DNA of 64,000 nucleotides. Source: Anastrepha obliqua. Its lineage: Eukaryota > Arthropoda > Insecta > Diptera > Tephritidae. The stretch covers positions 168,518,792-168,582,791 of the forward strand of contig NC_072892.1 of the NCBI RefSeq assembly GCF_027943255.1, read 5' to 3'. Shown here one piece after another: positions 11,416 through 22,800 of the stretch. Numbering within the stretch: position 1 is the stretch's first letter; each line of letters starts with the position of its first letter. The position numbers and the translations under genes are program-made. The notes beneath the pieces were generated by a model, which did no database searches, was not told the origin of the DNA, and was given only the letters and a program-made list of their open reading frames with translations.

Positions 11416-11550
11416 CAATATTATTGAAGCGTAAATAATAAGATCTCTGACCTGATCTTTTGGACCTGATTATTCCCCATGTTTGAGAAAGTTTCTTATT
11501 GATTTTAATCCAACAAAAATATGGAATAAAAATTCTGAAGATTTGAGATT

Positions 11551-11700
11551 TTATTGTTGTAGTAGTTTACAGGATGTACAAGTAGGATCACACCACCTAC
11601 TTAGGCGCCAAGTTGACGGTCGAGGGCATGGGTGATAAAGTGCTCTGAGGTTTCACCGTTCAACTCGCTAAACGGCAGACAGCTCGGAATTTCAGTTTAC
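11551..11700 (-). pseudogene. Probable LINE 3' tail
   Basis: Minus-strand reading gives LNGETSEHFITHALDRQLGA followed by a stop (about 11650-11590), then a short AT-rich tail with CTACTACAACAATAAAA. Length and layout suit a 5'-truncated LINE end, but the family is not certain. It directly precedes the GGGG-ended element at 11710. Confidence 0.4.
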
Positions 11701-12273
11701 TCAGATTTAGGGGTTAGGGGTAGTCAGAATATTCAAAAAATTAATTATAATGTTTTAAAAATATTGTGTGAAAATTTGAAGTGAATCCGACAAATACTTT
11801 TCGAGTTATTCAACAATTAACAATGGGCGCTTGGGCGCTCCGGAAGCTGCTACGCCGGTTGAAGAACTATTATATGGCCCAGGAATAGATGACATAGAGT
11901 AAGTAAATAAATAAATAACTCGTATACCTCTACATAAATCGATAGCAAAACTTCAAATGAGTTTTCCTCAATTCTATGTTTTTTGAACTGATGATCACCA
12001 TTTCTTAAAAATCGCTTGGTCGACTTCAGTAAAATTTATACTGCTTTTGAAAAGCATAAAAAACGTCTTAGGCGTCGATGGACGAGCGAGAATGGAGAGT
12101 AAAATTTCAAGGTCATGCAACGTTTCGGGCATTTTCGTTCCGCGAGAGAGAAAAAAGATGTAACGTAGAGGAAAAGGAGAGGGAGAGCTATTCCTTATAT
12201 ATATCTTAGATACACTTTAGGCTATTTTTCCTGAGTTTTTCATCGTGGTTGCTAATTTCTAGTGAGAAATAAC

Positions 12274-12432
12274 ACTGCCTACTTTTTGGCGCTTGTTTGT
12301 TGGTGCAAACTTGTAGGAAATATATTTTTGGTGCCTACTTTTTGGCGTTATATTTCCTTAGTGCCTACTGTTTGGGGCGTTTTTTGTCCCAATTTTTTGG
12401 CGTTTTTAGTGCCTACTTTTTGGCGCTTATTC
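12274..12432 (+). repeat. Four spaced copies of GTGCCTACTTTTTGGCG
   Basis: Near-identical 17-bp motifs start at about 12275, 12331, 12360 and 12408, with TTTTTGGCG half-copies between them. They lie inside the GGGG-ended element and could be binding sites or a decayed minisatellite. Confidence 0.6.
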
Positions 12433-13077
12433 CGTTTCCTGGCTAGTGCTTGTGCGTACTATAAAGTGCTATCCATTCTGGCGTCGGATTTATTGATATT
12501 GCTCTGCGGTAATTTGTGACGTTGCTGCGGTCCTGGAATCGTTACGCTTGTGCGGGTGCTAAACGCTCGGAGTAGTGCGCGTTGTTGCCACGGTTTGTGT
12601 CCGGCGTTTACCTATACTGTTCAACCTTTCTCTGTTTTTTGTAAATTTTGTCTATTTGTATTCTCTGCAAATACTGTGAATTTATTTAGATATATATTCT
12701 TTCCCTCTCTCTCTCTCTCTCATTCTCTCTGGGGTCTCTCCCTCTTTCTTTGTCTGCATTGAAGGTTTCACTTCTGTTAACAATTTTTTTGTTTAACAAT
12801 ACGTTTTTTTTTTTGAACATTTCGATTTTTTCAAAACAATTTATTATCGGGTTTTTCCTCGAAAATCTGACAAATATTTCCTGAGGCCGCCATATTGTTA
12901 ATTTTGAAGGAAGAAAAAGCTTCGATCAGACACAAAATTATCTATTAATAAAACTAATTTCTCTTGTCCGATTGATTTTAGATGAATTTCCAAGGTTTTG
13001 TGATGAGCACCGCAAGGGACTTCTGGAGAAACGGGCTCCACACAAACAGCGATCACTTTTACAATTATTAATTTTTG

Positions 13078-13688
13078 ACGTGATAACGTCTTATAATTCA
13101 ATTTAATCGTCGTTACCTTGCTTGAACTGCAAGCGAGAACGCGGAACGAACGACAAAGAGCACAATCGGCCCCCGCGTTCGGCAACGTTCGACATCTAGC
13201 TCTGTCCTACTTGAGTGAGCATATATATGTATGTATATGCGCATGTGTATATAAATTCACATATTTGTATTTGCATATGCTTTCTTTCTGTGTGCATGGT
13301 AATGAACCATTTCTCTGTTGAGAGTAAGACGATGACAGGAAAAGTAGGAAATATGAAAGGGAGTGTTTCGAGTGTAATGTTTCTTGAAAAAGTCAAATCG
13401 ATGATGGTGCCTCTTCGTGTTGTGGACTTATTAACGTCTGACGCACAATCGAAATTGAACATATCTTTCATGAATTTGATAAATGTTTCGTAATTTTTCA
13501 CGTTTGTGTAAATGTAACTTGACCTATTCTATTGCGATTCGATTTACCTCCTTCTCTATATCCATACAAAATATCTATCAAATAAATAAAATTAAAATTT
13601 TGTTTTGAAAATTGCAACCATTCCATCAATATTTTCTTATGACGTTGTTACGTTAAACTATCGTCAGTAAACCGACTTTACAGACAAC
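13078..13688. other. Segment inserted in one arm of the large inverted repeat
   Basis: Present in the left copy between matching sequences ending at ACAATTATTAATTTT and restarting at GAAATTTTGCAGAAGTCAAG, but absent from the right copy. Its edges carry GTGATAACGTCTTATAA and, in inverse near 13650, AACAACGTCATAAGAAAA, a weak inverted pair. Otherwise it holds microsatellite and no coding signal. Confidence 0.45.
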
Positions 13689-13839
13689 CTCTTTTTTTTG
13701 AAATTTTGCAGAAGTCAAGTCGAAACATGATGTATTAGTTCTATGTTTTTAGTTTTGTAAAATAAAGCAATTGACTAGCAAAAAAGAAAAGCTTATTGAA
13801 AATCATCATTTTTTCGTGCCTCTGACAACCCCTAACCCC

Positions 13840-14540
13840 ATAAAGCATACAAAAAATGCATTCCAACAATATTTATGTTTTGTATTATCGTTTTCAATTC
13901 TTAAGCTTTTACGCAACACTCGATAAATATTTATGAGTTCATTTTTTTAAGATTAATTAAAATTGTTAATTTAATGTTTATAAACTATTTACCCATCAAA
14001 GTAGGTTAAATAAATGCATAATAATTTCAAGAATTAATTAGGTACGCTCAATAGGTACATATGCATAGAGATACACATCCATACATACATACATATTTTG
14101 TTTTTTTTTTTGTTCTTCTCGCGATTATGTTACAAAGCAAATATTCGTTCATTCAACTTTGGCGTGCGTGCTTTTTCAGTTGTTTGCATTTTCAATTACA
14201 TCAATGCATATCAACTAGATGTGTGTACATGTGTGTGTATGTATGTAGTACATATTTATGTATATATATGTACATGGAATGTAATGTACGAATGTACGAA
14301 TGCATCGCTCACAGTTATTAATATTTATAGCCTGTTTATGTGCGCATTATTTTCGCTATTTGGTAACAAATGTTGAATTTTATTGTTTATGTTAATTTTT
14401 CTCACGCTTTGTATGTTCAAAGGTCATTGCTTTTGCATGCAAAAAGAATGCATTAAGCGAAATAGAAATCCTAGGAAATATGGATAAGAGGACAGAATCA
14501 AATAAAAAAAAATTGAAAATTAGAAAAGTTTATTTGTCAA
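13840..14540. other. Spacer between the two inverted element copies
   Basis: AT-rich sequence with CATACATA and GTATGTAT microsatellites (14080-14280). No gene is supported; open frames at 14061-14376 follow these repeats. Confidence 0.5.
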
Positions 14541-14544
14541 TTAA

Positions 14545-15050
14545 GGGGCTAGGGCTAGTCAGAGGCACGAAAAAATGATGATTTTCAATAATTTTTTGCT
14601 AGTCAATCTTTTTTAATTTACAAAAATAAAAGCATAGCATTAATGCATAATGTTTCGACTTGACTTTAGCAAAATAAAAAAAAAAAATTTTAATTGTAAA
14701 AGTTGTCGCCGTTTTTCCAGAAGTCCCTAAAATCAATCGGACAAGAGAAATTAGTTTTATTAATAGATAATCTTGTGCCTGATTGAAGCTTTTTTTTCAA
14801 AATTAACAAATGCAGTATTTCGAGAAAAAAACCGACATTGAAATGTTAAAAAAAAGTGCGTTTAGCGTAGTATACATAAAAGAAGTGAAACTTTCAAGGC
14901 AGACAAAGAAAGAGGGAGAGACCAGAGGGATAATGACAGAGCGAGAGAGAGAGAGAAAGAATATATATCTAAATAAATTCACCACATTTGCATAGAATAG
15001 AAATAGACAAAATTGACAAGTAAATTCCCCTTCATCGCTCGACATATTGA
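14545..15050 (-). mobile_element. GGGGTTAGGGG-ended element, short inverted copy
   Basis: Preceded by TTAA (14541-14544) and starting GGGGCTAGGGCTAGTCAGA. Read on the minus strand it matches the right part of the long copy, including the segment with TTATTAATAGATAATTTTG-like sequence, the poly-purine tract (14939-14958 here as GA, 12703-12722 there as CT) and the TTTATTTAGATATATATTC block. It lacks the 610-bp insert and is cut off near 15050, just before the DD41D element. Confidence 0.7.
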
Positions 15051-15072
15051 CAACTCGTACTTTTACGATAGA

Positions 15073-16318
15073 TAAAGGGTGATTTTTTAGCTATAACCTT
15101 TTTAAACAGTTGGTTTAAACAGCTGACGCACGTTTCGTGTTTTGTTTCACTGTCAAACATCTTCAGTCTGGTCTATAATTTAACCATGAATCGTCTTACA
15201 AACGAACAACGCTTGCAAATCATTGAATTTTATTATAAAAATGCGTGTTCTGTTAAGAAAGTTTATCGCGCGCTTCTTCTATTTTTTGGTCAGTTTAATC
15301 GATCCACTGAAGCGGCTATTCGAGCTATTGTGACTAAATTTAGAACCAAATTTACATTATTGGACATCAAACCACCAACACGCTTACGTAGAGTGCGAAC
15401 TGAGGAAAATATCTCAGCTGCATCGGCCAGTGTTAATGATGACCATCGACTATAGATTCGTCTCCGTTCGCAGCAATTAGGCCTGTGTTACTCAACAACG
15501 TGGACAATTTTGCGAAAGGATTTAGGTGTGAAGCCTTTCAAAATACAGCTGGTGCAAGAATTGAAGCCGAACGACCTACCACAAGAAGATCCACTTTTTT
15601 ATCGAAACATTGTGTTTAGCGACGAAGCTCATTTTTGGATCAATGGATACGTAAATAAGCAGAATTATCGATTTTGGAGTGAAGATCAGCCAGAAGAATT
15701 GCAAGAGCTACCAATGTATCCAGAAAAGGCCACAGTGGGGTGCGGTTTACGGGCTGGATGTATCATTGGATTCTTCAAAAGATGCTGCGAATCGTAACAT
15801 AACTGTGAATGGTGAGCACTATGCAAGAGCCCAAAATGCAAGAGCTTGACTTGCATGACATGTGGTTTCAGCAAGACGGTGCCACATGCCACACAGCACG
15901 CGTAACAATGGACTTGTTGAGAGGCGAGTTCGGTGAACACTTTATTTCACGTTCGGGACCTATTAATTGGCCACTCAGATCGTGCGATATAACGCCTTTA
16001 GATTATTTTTTGTGGGACTATGTTAAAGCTCATGTCTATTCAGACCAGCCTGCTTTAATTAACGCATTGGAAGACAACAATAAAGCATTTATATGTGAGA
16101 TACCGGCCGAAACGTTGGAAAGAGTATGCCAAAATTGGACTAAGCGGATGGACCATTTGAAGCGCAGTCGCGGTCAACATTTGCATGAAATAATCTTCAA
16201 ACATTTAATTATATGGACTGTACTATCAATTTAAATAAAAATTTCATGCATTTTTCTGCACATTTTACATGTGTTATTTCGAAAAACTTTCCTATAGCTC
16301 TTAAAAAATCATCTTTTA
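15073..16318 (+). mobile_element. DD41D Tc1/mariner-like element, near full length
   Basis: About 1.25 kb between TA dinucleotides. Left end AAGGGTGATTTTTTAGCTAT; right end in inverse AAAAGATGATTTTTTAAGAG. It carries one broken transposase gene on the plus strand, with about 110 bp of 5' and 85 bp of 3' non-coding sequence. Confidence 0.85.
15186..16234 (+). pseudogene. DD41D transposase relic
   Basis: A cut-and-paste transposase. ATG at 15186 opens MNRLTNEQRLQIIEFYYKNA with an N-terminal helix-turn-helix region, then TPTRLRRVR-like linker, a TAG stop at 15453, the second DNA-binding block ending ILRKDLGVKPFKIQLVQELK (about 15505-15565), and a short deletion after it. First catalytic Asp in IVFSDEAHF (about 15615), second in WFQQDGATCHTA (about 15871-15905), third in DITPLDYFLW (about 15990). 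Spacing between the second and third Asp is 41 residues, which defines the DD41D group (rosa/visitor-like in flies). A frameshift lies near 15797. All three Asp remain but stops and indels make it inactive. Confidence 0.85.
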
Positions 16319-19300
16319 TATATATAATAGACATTCGAATTCGTAGGTTTTCTACGACGTATTCTATGATAGGGCCGATTGTGTGGATCCACAAATTTTG
16401 TAGCGCAAAATAAAGGTAAAGAAATGAGAAGCATTTCAAAATAAGATTTATAAATATGTAAAATAGTTTCGGTTGATTTCATAGTATCTTCCCTTTCCTG
16501 CCTTTTCCCATAGCATCTTAGGATTTCATATGAAATGAGAACTGTAAATTCAAAGTTAAAGTTATGAAATGAAAAAAATTGCCAATACAAACACTTGGTA
16601 AAATACTTGCCTTCTTATTTTCCTTAAACTATCAGGAAAATACTATGCGACCTTAGTACAGAGTTTGGAATGAGATTTCTTCTGATTTTTCTGGTTTTTA
16701 ATTTTTTTTTTTCAATTAAAGATGGCGAAGGGAAATTTTATCACCTAGCGACGCAGTGATATACCATAGAAATGCATCACTTCAATTCATCTATAAGTAA
16801 ATTTAGTTCATATACTTTATTTCCGTTAGCACAAGCAGCGGTAAAAGCCTAAGTTAAGAATAATGAGGCCTTACTAAAAATTCGGCAAGAACAGTAGAAC
16901 TGGCTCTTAGTAGATGAAGGAATGGTGTGTACTCGTACATAAAAATATAAAAATAAAATGTATATGATATTCAAATAGACAGCGTTTCCAATAGAATGAT
17001 ACATCACTAATATACCTACATGCCCAAAGGAATAAGTCCAAATCCATTAGTTTACTTAGCAGAAAATTACAATTTCCATCCGGGCATCTTTCAGTATTCT
17101 TATTTAGTACCACCACATTTATTTATTCCCGAACGAAGTGAAGGCCAGCAATTCATTTACCGCGTGAGTTGGCAAACATTGGAACGTTTACCACACAAGT
17201 AAAGCTGCCAGCAGAAAGGGGATCATTAGAGCACAGGCGACGGACCATTCGTATCTCGAACACTCAATTTGCACTCCCAACATACACAACTAACTACTGT
17301 TGCTGGGACGAGTCCAATGTGTCCAACGAAGTCATCTGCCGAAGTTAATTCAAAAAAGAAGAAGAACACAAAAAAAAAAAACAGAAAAAAATGTATTTCA
17401 AACATGCCCAAGCAGCCATAGAATAAAGTACAGGCAAACAAGGCACACTGCATTGGCTCATTAGAAAGTGAACGGCGCACGAAATGGCATAAAGGGGGCA
17501 TAAACAGCTGTGGTGGTTGTGCGACAGCAAAGTTCGTTTGTTGTTGAAGTGTGCCGGAGAGGAAACGACTGTAAACGATTTGTTGCTTTTTTATTATCAC
17601 CATTTCGCTACACATTTTTACTTGTTTTGGTTCCAATTTGTTGTTTTTAGCGAAATTCTGCGGTGTTCTGCCTCTGCCTCTGCCTCATTCAGAGGCGACC
17701 GATTTGCGTCAATGTGTTTGTATGCCAAAAGCAACTCGTTGTTGAGCGTGCGCGAGTATTTGGGTTGTGCTTATTTTGTTGTTGTTATTTGTCTCAAACA
17801 ATTTGTGCGAGTAACGAGTTCGACTGGTTTTTGCCTTTTGTTTTTGTTTGCTGTTTGAGTTTTTTGTTTTTTTTTTTTTGCTTTGTGTAGTGTGAGAGAA
17901 AAAAGTATCTATAACTAGTTTTTAACCTTGAACTTGAAATATATTCTGCCTCTGTCGCTGCCTCTTCTCTCGTTTACGCCACTGCGCTGCCACTGCACAC
18001 ACACACACACATTTGTATGAATATTTCATATTTCAGCAGCTGTACTCTGGGGTACTCTCTATTCGCAGTATTTATTGTTGGTCTTGCCGGTGGTGATGCC
18101 GGTGGTTTCAAGTACCTCACGGCTGTTGGTGGTTAGTTTGTTGTTTGTTTCTCTAGTTGGATAGGCTCTTTTTTGCGCTGACTTTGCTTTGGCTTCAACT
18201 TTGCTTAGCCATTAACTTCGGCTGTGGTGTTTTTCGCTTGGAATCTCTTCATTTTTATGCCATGCTCATATTTTATTACCATCTCTGTTGTGTTTGTTGC
18301 TTGCTTTATTCAATTCACACTTTTGCAATTGTTCGCATTACAAACAAGTTTATCTTAAAAATGTAATATGTACATACATATGTACGAGTATGTATATAAT
18401 TTCTCACACAATCGGTTCTTCTCCATATATGTATGTATGTATAGGTATAGTCATATGTACAATGTGCATGCCATACTATTTAATTTCAATTCAATTTCAA
18501 TTTAATTTATTTTCTAATTTCAGACCAGTTGACGAGTATTTCCGTATTCTGCGTTCTAACATTTCCAGCATTGACTTTTACGCTGGTTTGCTCCACAAAC
18601 AATTTATTATGTTTTTAAAAAATTTTGTGCATGCCGAAGTAGTGGTAGTAGGCTTTCCATTGAAACCGGGGGGCGGAAATAGAACTTTAAAATAATAAAG
18701 AATAAGCCTTTTCTTATGCCTCAAACAAAATACGGACGGATATATGGAAGTGTGCAGTTCACGTGCGATGATGCCAAGCATGGCTAAATCGGCTCTTCTC
18801 ATAATTCCGAGCAGCATTTTGGTTTTAATGCTGTTACCTACTGCCGTTACATGATCAAAATTATAATACTCTTGGACAAAAATGTTTCGTTTAATGCATG
18901 AAGTTTCGTACTCGTATAACGACCAATGAAAAGGGGTCTGTGTCTGTGTGTACCTTTCGTTTCAGTAAAGACACATTAAACAAGTAACAACAGGTTTGCA
19001 ATTCAGATTTTTTTTTATTGATTTGGTCTCCAGATTGTCGAATTTTGATTATAGATTTTCCTATTCTAGAGACCAAAATTGAAGAAAAAATACATTGTGT
19101 TTGTGGTTTTTACTCCACTGCTAGTCAATTTGTCGTGGTTTTAGTAGCATCGTTGCTTTACTTGTGTTCATACATTTAACAACACGTGTTGAATCGTACA
19201 TATGTATGTGCATACATATATTACTTTTATTGTTCTGATTTTTTTGTTGATTGATGATTGATGTTTTGTTTGGTTTGTTTTTTTTTTTGTTTTTTTTTTT

Positions 19301-19352
19301 GTTTTTTTTTTTTGAAGCGTCTAAAGGTGAATAGCAATGATATCGATAGCAT
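16319..19352. other. Gene-free stretch
   Basis: No element end or coding region is supported over 3 kb. The interval 17200-18300 is less AT-rich with TTG-type trinucleotides and Cys/Phe-rich shadow frames; (CA)n occurs at 17996-18012 and GTATGTAT at 18430-18445. T-rich runs at 19270-19315 precede a MITE fragment. Unrecognised host non-coding DNA is the simplest reading. Confidence 0.5.
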
Positions 19353-19660
19353 GCAAAACGTGGCGCAAAATTAATCACCGCATCTGAAGATTTACAGTTT
19401 TTGCATATGGCGTCGTACGTCAAAATATTTGGCATTTGTCAACTAGTCAGCTGCAGTATTCAAACAGACAAGCAATGGAGCATGCAAAAATCAAAATAAA
19501 GATTTCCAACAGTCAAAATCGAGGTTTTTATTTACATTTGATTTATTTAGATTTATTTTATATTTTTTGTTTAAGCAAAATTGCATTATTAATAAAATTA
19601 AAAATAAAAGATTCTCGTCACTCAAAACAATGTTTTTTTATTTAGTAAAAAAGTTAGTCA
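19353..19660 (+). mobile_element. MITE of the ACAAGGTGGCGC family, decayed copy 3
   Basis: Left end reads CAAAACGTGGCGCAAAATTA with TCACCGCATC after it, and the interior keeps a GTCGTACGTC...TTTGTCAACTAG block found in copies 1 and 2. Near the other end CACTCAAAACAATG and ATTTAGTAAAAAAGTTA match the corresponding end of the DD37D relic (about 41345-41375), but the final inverted repeat is lost. Confidence 0.65.
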
Positions 19661-19681
19661 AAAGCAAATAACTTTGCTTGT

Positions 19682-19822
19682 AGGAGGAAGCATATTGAGG
19701 AGCTGACTACCAAAGACCTTATGGAGTTGCAGTTTGCTTTACCGCCAGAAGATTTTAATGAGCTTTCAACAGGCGAGGAGGTAACAGACGGGGAGGTAAC
19801 TACAACCTTCTGGTGTAGTTAA
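19682..19822 (+). pseudogene. Unidentified acidic coding remnant
   Basis: An open frame of 46 codons without a start: RRKHIEELTTKDLMELQFAL, then PPEDFNELSTGEEVTDGEV, ending TTTFWCS and TAA. Codon use and composition (Glu/Asp/Leu/Thr) are far from the AT-rich surroundings and look protein-coding. Acidic segments of this kind occur at the N-terminus of some domesticated or piggyBac-type transposases, but I see no motif that would establish this. It lies between a MITE fragment and a T-rich satellite. Confidence 0.4.
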
Positions 19823-20039
19823 CATAAAGAGATGCTGAAAGCATGGGAGCTCTTCATCATACATTAAAAAGGATCACCGAAAAAAAGGATGGCGAAACGT
19901 GAAACGGATTTTATTTTATTTTTGTCTGGTTATTTTAATTTTAATTTTTTATTTTGATTTGGTAATGTCAAACTAATCGGTTGAGCTATCCGATGAGATG
20001 ATGTTGTTTCAGGCACGACGGTCTGTTGTTGCGTGTCTG

Positions 20040-21470
20040 CAAGTTTTGTATTTTGATAAAAAATTAAATTCGCTCATAAAAGTCGAAGTACTTTTTAAAA
20101 TTATGCTTTATATATAAACATTTTTTTTATTCATTTATATATTTATTTTTATTTCTGAATTTTTATTTTTTATTTTTATTTTTTGTTTTATTCATTTTTA
20201 TTTCCTATTTTAATTTTTTACTTTTATTTTTTTTATTTTTTTATTATTTACAAAAATATTTTTTTTTTTACTTCTATTTTTTATTTAAAATTTGTATTCA
20301 TATATTTATTTTTATTTCCGAATTGTTATTTTTATTTTTATTTGAATTCATGTAATATATAATATTTTTTATACTCATTTAATTATTTTTATTTATTTAT
20401 TACTTATATATTTACTTTTATCTTTTTTTATTTTTTTTTTATAATTTATTTATTTACAAATTTATTTTTATTTTTTTTCCTTTAATTCCTTTTTCTTACT
20501 TTAATTTTTTATTTTGTATTTATTCATTTATATATATATTTTTTAAATTAATTTTTATAAATAAAAAAAAAATTTTTAGCTTCTTTTATTTATTCAATTA
20601 TATATTAATTTTTCTTTCTGAATTTTTATTTTTTTATTGTATTTATTTACTTATATATGTATTTACTTTTATTTTTTATTTATTTTTTTATTATAATTTT
20701 TTTTTTAATTTAATTTTGTTTTTTCCTTTTATTTTTTATTTAAAATTTGTACTTAGGTATATATTAATTTTTATTTCTGAACCGTTATTTTTATTTTTAT
20801 TTTATTTTTATTAGTATTTATATGTAATATATTTTTTCTTATTTATTTATTTACTTTTATCTTTTTTATTTTTTTATAATTTATTTATTTACATATTTAT
20901 TTTTATTTTATTTTTTTCCTTTAATTCTCTTTCCTAACTTTAATTTTTTATTTTGTATTTATTCATTTATATATATATTTTTTAAATTAATTTTAATATA
21001 CAAAAAAAATTTTTTTTAGCTTCTTTTATTTATTCATTTATATATTTATTTTTATTTCTGAACTTTTATATATTTTTTATTGTATTTATTTACTTATATA
21101 TTTACTTTTATTTTTTATTTTACTTTTTTTGTTTATATATTTATTTTTATTTCCTATTTCCTATTTTAATATTTCACTTTTATTTATTTTTATTTTTTTT
21201 AATTTTTTTTTTATTTAAAAAATTGAATTTAATTCTTACTTTTATTTTGTATTTAAAATTTTTATTTATATATTTATTTTATATCTGAATGGTTATTTTT
21301 ATTTTTATTTATATTTATTTTTTTATTTATTTACTTATACATTTACTTTTATCTTTTTTATTTATTTTTATAATTTATTTATTTACATATTTATTCTTTT
21401 TTCTTATTGTAATTTTTTTCCTTTAATTGTTTTTTTACTTTAATTTTTCATTTTTTCATTATTTATTTAA
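20040..21470. repeat. T-rich strand-biased satellite with 440-500 bp higher-order period
   Basis: About 1.4 kb almost wholly TTTATTTTTATTT-like on the plus strand. Beyond simple repetition, longer blocks recur: CTTTAATTTTTTATTTTGTA with an ATTTATTCATTTATATATAT follow-on at about 20500 and 20938; TTTATTTCTGAA/CCGAA blocks at about 20313, 20770, 21050 and 21270; and TAATTTATTTATTTACA blocks at about 20440, 20878 and 21370. The spacing is about 440-500 bp, giving about three higher-order units. Confidence 0.75.
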
Positions 21471-21865
21471 TCCCCTGTCGCATTTTCAACAACACCAAAA
21501 CAACCAACTCTAGACAGCTCTTTGTTAAAGAAGAATTTTTATATTTATAATTAAAATTATTTTCTACAAAAAAATAAATATTTCATAAAAACAATATATT
21601 TTTTTTTTTAATTTTTGGTTGTTTCCATTGCAGATTGCTTGATTTTGTCCTGTGTTCTATTCCTTAAAAATATTGCATACATACACCCCGCGTCAAAATA
21701 GTAGCACATCAAAATTTTTACTGATTTTTGTTTATTAATTAAAAAAATAGAATAAAGTTAATAACTGGCGCTACGTTCTTTTTAGGTTTTTGCCCGTACT
21801 CCTCATCCTATTTTTGGTGTGAGTCTTGATATTTTCTACAAATGGAAGCACCTACACTTTTACGC
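21471..21865. other. Spacer with a possible isolated transposon end
   Basis: No gene. At 21674-21708 the sequence CCCCGCGTCAAAATAGTAGC after TACATACA looks like a terminal repeat, but no inverted partner was found in the window. Confidence 0.3.
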
Positions 21866-22042
21866 CACCTCCGAACCGCAGAAGGTTTTCATGAGGAGCT
21901 TTTTCATGGCAGAAACACACTCGGTGGTTTGCCATTGCCCGCCGGGGGGCGACAGATATTAGAAAAAATATTGTTTCCATTATTCGAATCTATGCACCTT
22001 CGAATGGTAGTCCCGCACCAACCCAGTCGGTTATGGCGGCCT
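21866..22042 (-). mobile_element. tRNA-derived SINE, minus strand, decayed
   Basis: Read on the minus strand it starts with a tRNA-like head (GGCCGCCATAACCGACTGGG, then TTGGTGCGGGACTACCATTC), a mutated B-box region (GATTCGAATA), then the SINE body GGCAATGGCAAACCACCGAG and a tail with ATGAAAAAGCTCCTCATGAA. Same family as the copies at 32680-32891 and 58437-58599. Confidence 0.7.
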
Positions 22043-22139
22043 CCATATAAAAGTATAGCTTTTGTATAAAACTATTGCTCATTACCTAACAAAAACTATA
22101 TAAACTCTGTTTTCAGAGTTTTACGCTAAAATTATAAAA

Positions 22140-22800
22140 GTTCCAAAAACTTTTCATGCAAATTCCACGGATTTTAATTAGAATTTCCAGACAGATTTTT
22201 TTTTTATATAATTGGTTTTTTAAATTTTATACGAAAATTTCAAAAATTCCACACCATTTTCACCAAAATCCACGGACTTTCATTAGAATTTCCAAAAAAA
22301 AAATTTTTTATATAATCGTTTTTTCAATTTTATTCAAAAATCACATCACTTTCACCCAAATTTCCCGGACGTTAATTAGAATTTCTAGAAAGTTGTTTTT
22401 TTATATAATTCGTTTTTAAATCTTATACAAAAATTAAAAAAAAGTCCACATAATTTTCATGCAAATTCCACGGGCTTTAATTAGAATTTCCAGACAGATT
22501 TTTTTGATAAAATGGGTTTTTTAAATGTTATATAAAAATTAGAGAAATCCCCAGAAGTATTTCCAGAGAGATTTTTTTATATAATTATTTTTTAAAATTT
22601 TATATAATATAAAAAGTAGAAAATTTCCACATCATTTTCCTCCAAATTCCACGAGCTTTGGTTAGAATTTCCAGAGAAATTCTTTTTTATGTAATTAAGT
22701 TTTGTTTAATTTTATACTAAATTTAGAAAAAATTTTATACTAAAATTAGAAAAAATTTTATACTAAAACTAGAAAAATTCCCCATCATTTTTAACCCAGG
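22140..22800 (+). repeat. Tandem array, about 105-bp units
   Basis: Six or so diverged units, each with TTTCATGCAAATTCCACGG, then TTTAATTAGAATTTCCAGA, a run of T, ATATAATT and a TTTTAAATTTTATA block. The conserved motif begins near 22150, 22257, 22350, 22458 and 22636. No coding frame survives across units. Confidence 0.8.

Larger units (their letters stand above)
11710..13839 (+). mobile_element. GGGGTTAGGGG-ended DNA element, long copy
   Basis: About 2.1 kb with terminal inverted repeats: left GGGGTTAGGGGTAGTCAGA, right (inverse) GGGGTTAGGGGTTGTCAGA. Flanks are TTTA and ATAA, possibly decayed TTAA; the related copy at 14545 is preceded by intact TTAA. The interior has a (GA/CT)n tract (12703-12722), several copies of GTGCCTACTTTTTGGCG, and no recognisable transposase. 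About 610 bp (13078-13688) are absent from the inverted partner copy at 14545-15050. Family not recognised; TTAA would suit a piggyBac-type or other TTAA-targeting group. Confidence 0.6.

Noticed and set aside
17226..17636. 136-codon minus-strand frame
   Set aside because: Contains a long Phe run from a poly-A/GAA tract and no recognisable motif.
19682..19822. Assignment of the acidic remnant to piggyBac
   Set aside because: Composition alone suggests it; no catalytic or zinc-finger motif is present.
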